Shown here: piece after piece, positions 55,801 to 64,000 of the stretch
How the letters are laid out: each line of letters opens with the position of its first letter
Position numbering within the stretch: position 1 is the stretch's first letter
Assembly (NCBI GenBank): GCA_936450465.1
Contig: OW388293.1
Span: 49,900,040 to 49,964,039, forward strand
From: Gibbula magus
Lineage: Eukaryota > Mollusca > Gastropoda > Trochida > Trochidae
Reading direction: 5' to 3'
DNA: 64,000 nucleotides
Translations under genes and position numbers: made by a program
The notes under the pieces: model-generated
What the model saw: only the letters and a program-made list of their open reading frames with translations
Database searches by the model: none
Told to the model about the DNA's origin: nothing

Positions 55801-58800
55801 GCGGCGTCAGTCCGTCCGTACGTACGTCGCATTTCTTGTTATCGCGATATCTCAAAAAGCATTTCATCCAAAGTCTTCAAATTTGGTGTGAGCCTACATT
55901 GTGGGAAGACGCAGACACCAGTCGATTTTGGGGAACTTGACTTTATTTTCAAGGTCACCACAACACTTTGACCACTTTTCAAACTCGTGTTAACGCGATA
56001 CCTCATGAAGCGTTGTATCAAGCGGTTTCAAATTCGGAGTCGGCCTACATTGGGGGAAGACGCAGACACAAGTCAATTTTAGTGACCTTGACCTTGTTTT
56101 CAAGGTCACCGCGACACTTTGATCACTTTTCGAACTCTTGTTTATGCGATATATCATGACTGGATGGACCCAAAGTCTTCAAATTTGGTGCCAGGCTACA
56201 TTGGGGGATGACACAGACACCAGTGGATTAAAGTGACCTTGTCCATATTTTCAAGGTCACCACGACACTTCGACCACTTTATTGTCTCTTGTTAACGTGA
56301 TATCTCATGACCGGTTAGATATAATGTCTTAATATTTTCTGGCAGCCTATATTGGTGGTTTACGCAGACAGCAGTCGATTTTGATGACCTTTTCCTTATT
56401 TTCAAGGTCACCACAATGCTTCGGCCACTTTTCAAACTCTTGTTAACGCAATATCTCATGAACCCAAGCACCCAAAGTTGTCAAAGTTGGTGTCAGTCTA
56501 CATTCGGGGATGACGCAGACACCAATTGATTTTGGTGACCGTGACCGTATTTTCAAGGTGACTAAGACACTTGACCAAATGATGTGTCTTACTAAACTCA
56601 ATGTTAATGGCGGGGGACATTGCCATGTTATTGGCAAACACTTGTTTTTTATCAACTGGTAATTTGGATTAAAAAAACCAGCGAAATAAGAAAATGAAGA
56701 TGTATTAAAGCTAACCTTTTTATGTACCATGCCATATTTATCACCCTTTGAAATAGTGCTAGTTTGATCCTGAGCATCCTTGTACATCTCTGATTCGTTT
56801 ATAAATGATTCTGATAGGTAATGAATTGAATTCTCTCATAAAAGATGCCTCTAACTTGTTTCTAACAGCACAGTGGATATTCCATTTGGTGACAAGGACC
56901 AGAAGGGCGACTACACCCTGTTACAGGGAGACGTGGTCGAGTTCAACGTCGCCACCGACCGCAGAGATAAGCTGCAGAGAGCCACCAACATTCAGCTCCT
57001 TGAGGAAACATTTGACAAAGTCGGCGAAACAAGAGAAACGGTAGCTTATCTTAAACAATTTAAATCTTTTTCTGACAGTTTTTTGTCTGTTTCATGAACT
57101 TGTATTATTGTATTATTTCTTTAGAAATGATTATTATTACATTCACCAGAGAATTTCAAAATCAGTATTCAGTATAATACTATAATTTATGTTCCCCTCC
57201 CTTCTTACATAACTGTAGACTAAATTTCAGTCAAACACCTTTTAAATTGTACCTATTTAAACAATGTAATTGTAAAATAGACAACGGTTGAAATAAGATC
57301 CTAGAAACACTGCAGAAGTCGCACGTTCATGTTGTTTATTCCCATCTGGTACTGATTGCAGGGCGTTGTTGTTAGTCTGAAGGAAGGCTACGGTTTCATC
57401 CAGTGTGTGGACCGCGAGGCTCGCATGTTCTTCCACTACAGTGAACTTCTCGACCCCTCCTTCGCTGTCAAGGTGCAGGACGAGCTGGAATTCACTGTCA
57501 CACAAGTAAGAACTTCGTTAAGACATTACTCATCGCAGGGGTCGAAATTAACCTTTTCAATGCAGTAGCCACTTGGACTAGTGCATTTCTGAAAGAACTA
57601 GTTCAGACTTATTCCAACTAGCCAAATATATCTCCAAGATCATGTCACCTCAAATTTTAACTAGTCCTCCGGACTACCAGTTTTAACACTCTACTAGCCC
57701 AGCTTCTTTTTCACTAGCCATTGGCTACCGGACTAGTGCTAATTTCGAACCCTGTCATGTATATAGATATGCCATTATATATACTATCCTGGGGTGGAAA
57801 TCACATTCCTCTAAAGTACAATTCTTGAAACCGATCGTTATTATTTTGAAATGTCCAATTAGTTTTCCTGAAAATCCTACTGTGTCAGGCACAAGGGGGA
57901 TTTGTTCTGATAGTAATCGCAAGGTTAGTCTCTGTAGATGCTTTTGTTTTAACAATGATGACCTGCTGTACTTGAAATAAGGTTTAGTTTTAATATTTCA
58001 TTTATGATTCAATTCAAACCAACCCATGTATGAGCATTTTACTGCTATTTTTATGATTAATTATGTAGCATATCCATGTATCGAATCAATGTAATGTTTT
58101 AATCATTGTTGGTATATGTTCTTGTAAAAGGTTAGTGTTTGTATTTATTCAGGATCCTTCAGCATCGAATCGTCAGATTGCTATAAGGATCAAGCATCTT
58201 CCGAAGGGTTCGGTGTCCTTCCTTTCTATCCACCCTGAGAAATACATAGGAACACTTGATAGGGAGCCTGCTACTCATAAAACTCAAGGTAAACATTAAT
58301 TATATAGAGAATCTCACCCAAGTGTCTTCTGATATCAAATATATCAACACGAGTTGATTAAAAGTTACAAATATCCGAGGCTTGCCGAGGATATTTTAAC
58401 TTTAATCAACGAGTGTTGATATATTTCATATCAGAAGACACGAGGGTGTGATTTTATTTATCATTCAAAATCATTCTTCAACAATTATGAGCCGAAGAAT
58501 GACATAACTGAAACACAAAACTGCCATTTTGCTTCTTCAGCAGTGATCTCAGTGAGGTCCTAGCATTGTGACGTCATAAGCATTATGACAGCATATCATT
58601 GTTACGTCATCACCATTGTGACGTCATAGCATTGTCAGCAGTGTTCTCAGTGATGCAAAAGCTTTGTGATGTCATTAACTGATGATGTAATAGGATTATG
58701 ACGATTTGATTGTAGCGATATCTACAATGTAGATATCGCTTGTAGATATCTCTTGATCTCACACAAGCGATATCTACTGTGGGAGCCAGTTTTGGATGAT

Positions 58801-61800
58801 AAATGAATATAACAGGTTGCAGTAGCACAGATATAGCGAACAAAGGAATATAGCAAACAAATTTATAAGTCCCGCCAAAAGCCCTATATAATATACCAAA
58901 CGTGAATAGCTAACAGCGGATAATGCGAACTGAATTCTTTGGTCCCTTGAAGTTTGTTATCTGTGTTCTTATCGCCGCTAATGGCTGCAATACTGCCGAA
59001 GCGGCGTTAAACAATAACTCACTCACTCACTCTGTGTTCTACTGTATATCACCATGCCAACATGTTTCATTTATAAGTTCTATTTATTAAATTTTGTAAA
59101 AAGTTTTATTAAAAATCACAATTGTTTTCTAAAATGAAGAATTTTAATTACTCCATTTTAAATAAAAAAAAATAGAATTGTGATTACACAAAGAGAAATA
59201 AATGTTTGTTGGAGTTTGTATAGGATATATTTAGTACTCCAGATTATTCTCCTGTGCACATGTATGTGTATTCTATGCCAGTTTGTCATGGAAAGAATTG
59301 TCTGTTAACATAAGCATGCACTTGATTTGCAGCCAAGAACAAAGATTTAGATGGGGGAAACATTATCTTTGACTATGAAGGCAGCATTCAGTCAATACCG
59401 TATTACGTAAAGGACCTTGTGGACCTTAAAGGCCCTCCCCGATATGGAGACAAGGTACTGTATTAATCGTGATCATCGTGCATGTATCATTGTTTCACTC
59501 GCTGTTGTGTGTATCATCATGTCCATACGTAAATCACTGTAGACCTGATCATATCTAATTGTTTATACCGTGGCTCTGTGGATGTAAATAACAGCCCTAT
59601 GAATGTAATTATTCTTTTTTCAACATAAATTATTTACAGATGCATAATGGAAGTTAACAAATTTTTAAAACCTTTGTAACAAGTAAATGATGCTAAAAAT
59701 AATCATTATACTCAATTTTCAAACTGTCAACATGCAAACTTTCATAATTTTGGTGTTCTTTCCATACACCTTTAAAAATCATTACATTTACAATTATATA
59801 TGTGTCTTTTGTCATATTGAAATGTCTGGAAAATTATAGTTTTATTTTATATAAACACTGAATGCAAGCAAGTTAAAGAAGTGATTTAGGAGAGGTTATA
59901 TAATTACGAAAACTTCATGTCTGTTGTGCTAAGTTTATTTTTCTCCATTTTCTATTTCAGGTTGAATTTTCGATAGGGGAACAGAAGTCTAACACAAAAC
60001 GGCAGGCTGTGAACGTTCGAGTTGTGCTGCGGAACATCACAGGAAAATGCCAGGGCTTTATTGCCACTTTGAAAGATAATTATGGTTTTATTGAAAACGC
60101 AGAACACGACAAGGAAGTTTTCTTCCACTACAGGTAAGCTAACCTTTTACCTGAATTGCTGAATTAACCCTTTATCTGTCAAACTAGTACTGAGAATACG
60201 AAGTATATTCTTCATATTTTGCAGTTGTATAAACCTGAGTAGATAGAGTTTCAAACATGTAGATTGGTTGTAAGATAAAGAAATCATATGATGAAAATTG
60301 TTTCTTTGTGTACAAATTTAGAATTGAAATATTTTTTCCAGTTCTTTCGAGAAGGATGCTAATGATCTGGAACTAGGCGACGAAGTAGAATATATCCTTG
60401 CTCGAAAAAGCAGCAAATTAAGTGCCGAAAATATCCGCAAATTGCCAAAAGGAACAGTTGCACCGGAGGTAAGTAACATCAGGATAGATGGTTACTTTCA
60501 GCATTACTTTATATTTATCTGGATTCATAATACGGTTTGGAGAGATTGTTCTTAGTCATTAATAAAGGAAATATATTAAAAGCCCACATTACTGACAAAA
60601 TACTGTCATTTCTCTGTGATGGAGAATTCTGTCTTGAAATTTGTAAGGATAACATTTTCCATTGCTTATCTCTACTCTGCAGGAGTTACTGCGTGACCAG
60701 GGCACCCTGCAGGGAAAGATTATCCGTCCAATGAGGATAGTGAACCCAGAACAGGATGAGTACTGTGGTCTGGTGCAGGTCGGGGAGGATGGGGAGATGA
60801 CCGTCGCTTCTTATCCGTACGGAATCACCAGCCTCGCTGACAAGAGGGACTTCCTCCAGAAGGGCGACATTGTCAAGTTTAACCTCACACAGGTCAAGGC
60901 TACTGGCTCTGTCCGTGCAATCAACATTGCCGCCCTCAGGAAGTATCTACGAGCTAAGGTGGATTCTGTCAAGGGACAGGTAAGTTGAACCTGAAGTATA
61001 AATCAATTGTTTATAGTTCTAAACCAATTTGATTACTCTTGCTGTCATTATCTGCATTATAGAACTGTTCTATATGTATATGTATATGTGTATTTGAATG
61101 CAGGTTCACTAGTATTTGCTAAGATAAAATTCTCAAGTAACGTTTTTGAAAAGTAATATTTTTTTGTTATCTTGGGTTCATGATGTTCCCAACAGTGAAG
61201 TTAGATTTTAAAATGTAGACAGAGTTGTAATTTCTAGAATGATTGCATGATCTTTTATTCTCTGCTCTGACAGTTTGGCTTCATCCAGTACGAGGTAGAG
61301 GAGGGTAAGAAGCTCTTCTTCCACATGACGGAGGTACACGATGGGGTCGATATACAACCAGGCGACGAGGTCGAGTTTGTTGTCGTACAAAACCAAAGAA
61401 ATGGAAAATACTCAGCTTGCAGTCTCAGGAAGATCACGTAAGATTTGCTCACTTGACATTGTAAGACGTAGTCACTGGTATTTACTACGCTGCTTGTTTG
61501 TCATGGAGTTCAAAATCATTCATAATTTTAAGTTCTTCGCTTAAATCTGGCAACATTTTTAAGTGGGAGGGAGGCAATATTTTTATTTGGGAGAATTTCT
61601 GAGCAGCATTTTTCCCTCCAAAGTTTTCCAAATCATTGCTGGTCCCTAACCCAACTAAATAACACCAATTTTCTATTTCAGAGACCGTCAGCGGCCAGAA
61701 AGACTTATCAGTCGTCTGAAGAGCATGTCGGACGAATCGGGTCCTCGCATGATCGTTGTCCGCCAGCCCAAAGGCCCAGACAGTACCAAAGGCTTTTCTC

Positions 61801-61832
61801 TACCGAGACAGCTTTGGGTTGCTGTTGCCTAG
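52839..61832 (+). CDS. CSDE1: cold shock domain-containing protein E1 (CSDE1/UNR), 15 coding exons
   Basis: CSDE1/UNR is a cytoplasmic single-stranded-RNA-binding protein that acts in translation control and mRNA stability. Coding exons: 52839-52940, 53302-53398, 53735-53889, 54309-54466, 54838-55051, 55522-55691, 56869-57040, 57362-57505, 58153-58288, 59333-59454, 59961-60133, 60342-60468, 60683-60979, 61274-61437, 61682-61832. They join to 2382 nt (793 aa), against 798 in human. Five canonical cold shock domains have RNP1/RNP2-like pairs. CSD1 (about 27-95) has SYGFIQC and [11 protein letters not shown]2 (about 188-250) has TFGFIERSD and [11 protein letters not shown]3 (about 355-420) has GYGFIQC and MFFHYSE. 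CSD4 (about 524-590) has NYGFIEN and VFFHYS. CSD5 (about 682-745) has QFGFIQYE and LFFHMTEV. Between them lie degenerate CSD-like segments, for example the one with [12 protein letters not shown]. The N-terminus RETGIIDKL and the C-terminal RLMVLRQP-type motif ([12 protein letters not shown]) match the family. The start-codon exon opens at 52806. Confidence 0.97.
54518..54705 (+). mobile_element. dispersed element, copy in CSDE1 intron 4
   Basis: It contains CGAAATTAGCACTAGTGAAA, AAGAAGCTGGGCTA and AGAAATGCACTAGTC, ending GGCTACTGCATTGAAAA. The same order of blocks is found in inverse at 57538-57757. Target duplications were not identified. Confidence 0.6.
55759..56625. mobile_element. element with internal tandem array, CSDE1 intron 6
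   Basis: The ends TGTCCCCCGACGC (55759) and GGCGGGGGACAT (about 56610-56621) are inverted. Inside lie five units of about 175 bp. Each has TCTTGTTAACGCGATATCTCATGA-type sequence, CCAAAGTCTTCAAATTTGGT, GACGCAGACACCAGTCGATT and TTTTCAAGGTCACC. No transposase is seen. Similar tandem-unit elements are, in my recollection, common in mollusc genomes. Confidence 0.7.
57538..57757 (-). mobile_element. dispersed element, inverted copy in CSDE1 intron 8
   Basis: It is the inverse of the element at 54518-54705 and somewhat longer. It begins GGGGTCGAAATTAACC and ends GCTAATTTCGAACCCTG. The two ends are themselves partly inverted (TCGAAATTA), which suggests short TIRs. Confidence 0.6.
58301..58813. mobile_element. 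nested-palindrome element, copy B (CSDE1 intron 9)
   Basis: It starts with the same TATATAGAGAATCTCACCCA as copy A, 12 bp inside the intron. The internal inverted repeat has one mismatch. The GTGACGTCAT-like motifs and a GATATCTACAATGTAGATATC palindrome follow. It ends with TTTTGGATGATAAATG. Confidence 0.75.
58971..59035 (+). repeat. SINE 3'-end fragment
   Basis: TCGCCGCTAATGGCTGCAAT, GCCGAAGCGGCGTTAAAC and AATAACTCACTCACTCACTC form another copy of the module at 9289-9350, in CSDE1 intron 9. Confidence 0.65.
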
Positions 61833-64000
61833 GTTACCAAACGGCCAATCAACTGAAACAAGTCAATATTTGTGTCTTATGCATATGAACAAAAACCTTA
61901 AAAAAAATTAGTCACTATTTGTCAAGTGTCTTTCATTTATAATTTTTTTGTGCCTCAAAATGCATCAAATCTGTGTCTTGATTCCTGTGCTAGGACAAAG
62001 CCAAATGCTCCATAGTGTGTATGTCTGTATGTATGTCTGTATGTATTGTTTGTGAGCCACTCAGCAGAGGTTCATTTGTGGAAAGCCCACTCACTAATGG
62101 AGAAAAAGAAATCCTTGTTTGGCTGTTGCTTTGAATGTGACAGGTTTTTAAGAAACATAAATGCTTCCTTTGAACCTTACAGAAAAAATGAAAATTTAAA
62201 AAAAAAATCCAAGTTGTTGAACGTGTACTTTCCTAGCCTTTTTAAGGCATCTCTCACCCTCTTTGTTTAATCGTTCCTCTCAATTTTATGAAGCTCTTCT
62301 GTGGTTGAAGGGGCAAGTTGGATTTGTCAAAAGTGTTATCACAGAGCGTTTTTTGCATTTGTGACTGGCGGAACGCTCTTTATTTTTCATGTTTGATGCA
62401 TCAGTTTTGACCAGAATTTTACCATCATTTTGTTTTGTACAGGTTACTTATGTATAGCGTCGCCGAAAAATATGCATAATGTGTTATTTAAATGTAACAA
62501 ATGTATGCTATTGTAGCTAACATACACTAAGATCATGAACTTGATGCATGTAATCAGTATTTGGATCCAGGAGTTCTAATGGTATTACATATAACTCTTC
62601 ATTAAGCTATCTATCATCATGTAACGGAACCATTTACATCAAGTTAATACTTGTTTGACTTGAGGAGTGATGTTGGGCTGAGATATTTCTGAGACTGCGA
62701 GGTACTAAACTTTTTGTTGGCTTCATGAGAAGGTTGACCGCTGTTTGGTTCAACTCAATTTAGTGGGTGCTCTCATGAAACAGTCAGTGGTATATTTGAC
62801 AGGCGACCCTGATTTGAATGTCAACTCGCACTATTTGATTGGTTGTATATCAATGCCACTCAACCTATAGCTTGGATCTTATTATTATTTGAAAGAATGT
62901 TTACACCAGCCAGCTCAAGTGCTTTGTTCTCTGCATTCTCAAAAGTCTGCAGTTGGTCGCAACAAATAAGGCCTGGCAATTGTGACTTGGTCCTTGATAA
63001 AGACTGCAACAAATAGGACCTCACAACTGAGACTTGGTCCTTGATGTAAAGACTGAAATGCTTGTTACGTTTTCTTGTATGGCAACTAAATGCAACAAGA
63101 TCATCTGCCAGGCTCGCCTGAGAATAAACATTTTAAACAAATATTTTGTTGCGTTGTATTTTGATGTTGGTTACATCTTTTTCACAAAATTTTGGTTGAA
63201 CAAAAACAGCTTCACTTTCTGGCATGAATATCAATAATTAGCTTGTGAATGGTCTTAATAAGGGTATTATTTTATGAATATTATACACAGGTTTGTTTAT
63301 ACTGTACTGGGCTTGACATTGGACAATTGGGGGCCGCTCCTTTCGCAGCCTGGTTGTTGTTCGGAATGTCGGTTACACGTGTTAAGTTGAGGTCTAAACC
63401 TTCGTATTAGTCAAGTATCAAAATCAAAGGCACCAATGTTTGTTATTAAATATAAAACACTCGTCCATTATGTCAAATAATGTTAAAGGTCTGATGAAAT
63501 GCATTTTTCGCAAGAATGCCAGGTGATTACGTATATTGTACATCGGAATCAATTGAGCAGAAAATCGAGACAATATACACTTGCAATTGATAATTAAAAC
63601 AATTTCAATTCACCCATTTTAACACTAGGGCAATCAGCTGGGTCAAAAATTTTGTAAATGCTCGCTGAGGCGTGACTGTGATAAGCGACAGGCGAGGCCG
63701 TCTAGACAGCTACTCCGCCGATGTCTCGTTAATTAATTAATGATTACCACTGCCGCTAAATGAATTTATGAGGTGTATTACATCGCCAAAAAGACATGTT
63801 TATGTAATAATTGTGTAATTGTCATCTGCGGAATTACATAGCTGGATAACTAAACATTCGATATATGGGAAATTTAAGTTGGTTTATTGAAGATTTCTTT
63901 GTGAAATTAACAATCAACATGTTGTGAAATTACGTTGAATTATGACTATCCAGTATCGGCAAAAATCAGATTCCTCCTGATATGTCACAGAAGTCATCCC
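61833..64000 (+). other. CSDE1 3' UTR and downstream flank
   Basis: No further gene is recognised. An AATAAA hexamer at 63123-63128 is a plausible polyadenylation signal about 1.3 kb beyond the stop. A two-unit duplication of about 47 bp with GACTTGGTCCTTGATAAAGA lies at 62957-63055. A short inverted repeat (AGAGCGTT with AACGCTCT) lies at 62344-62379. Confidence 0.5.

Overview
This is a eukaryotic window, most likely from a gastropod mollusc and possibly an abalone or other vetigastropod. The gastropod placement is inference. It rests on AT-rich DNA with long introns, on molluscan-style tRNA-derived SINEs, and on a recurrent repeat end (GCCGCTAATGG...GGCGTTAAAC followed by AACTCACTCACTC) seen at least seven times. 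The five clear genes are all spliced, with GT-AG introns (one GC-AG). No bacterial-type operons are present. All gene models below were assembled by hand from splice sites and reading-frame continuity, and every exon junction keeps frame.

Layout. (1) 1-3461: repeats and a possible non-coding first exon. (2) 3497-20439, plus strand: CNOT2, a CCR4-NOT scaffold subunit, 17 coding exons, 539 aa. Its introns carry foldback elements, a 1.6-kb pyrimidine-rich satellite and a candidate 9-nt microexon. (3) 20440-25317: convergent 3' region. (4) 25318-38514, minus strand: SEC63, the ER translocon J-protein, 19 coding exons, 774 aa. (5) 38515-39609: compact divergent promoter. (6) 39610-43771, plus strand: a 263-aa nuclear-looking protein of an uncharacterised conserved family, 5 exons. 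(7) 46088-50034, minus strand: CHMP2A, an ESCRT-III subunit, 5 exons, 224 aa, with one GC-AG intron. (8) 50035-52838: divergent intergenic region with promoter-like motifs, an unexplained long open frame, a palindromic repeat and a truncated retrocopy. (9) 52839-61832, plus strand: CSDE1/UNR, a five-cold-shock-domain RNA-binding protein, 15 coding exons, 793 aa. (10) 61833-64000: its 3' UTR and flank.

CNOT2 and CSDE1 both act in cytoplasmic mRNA turnover and translation, while SEC63 and CHMP2A act at membranes. I see no evidence that the neighbours form one pathway, and the arrangement looks like ordinary housekeeping gene packing with alternating convergent and divergent pairs. The less ordinary content is the uncharacterised family gene, alternative-splicing signals in CNOT2, an orphan 180-codon open frame upstream of CHMP2A, and a dense collection of palindromic non-autonomous transposons, one nested inside another. 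I did not find a convincing new multi-gene system.
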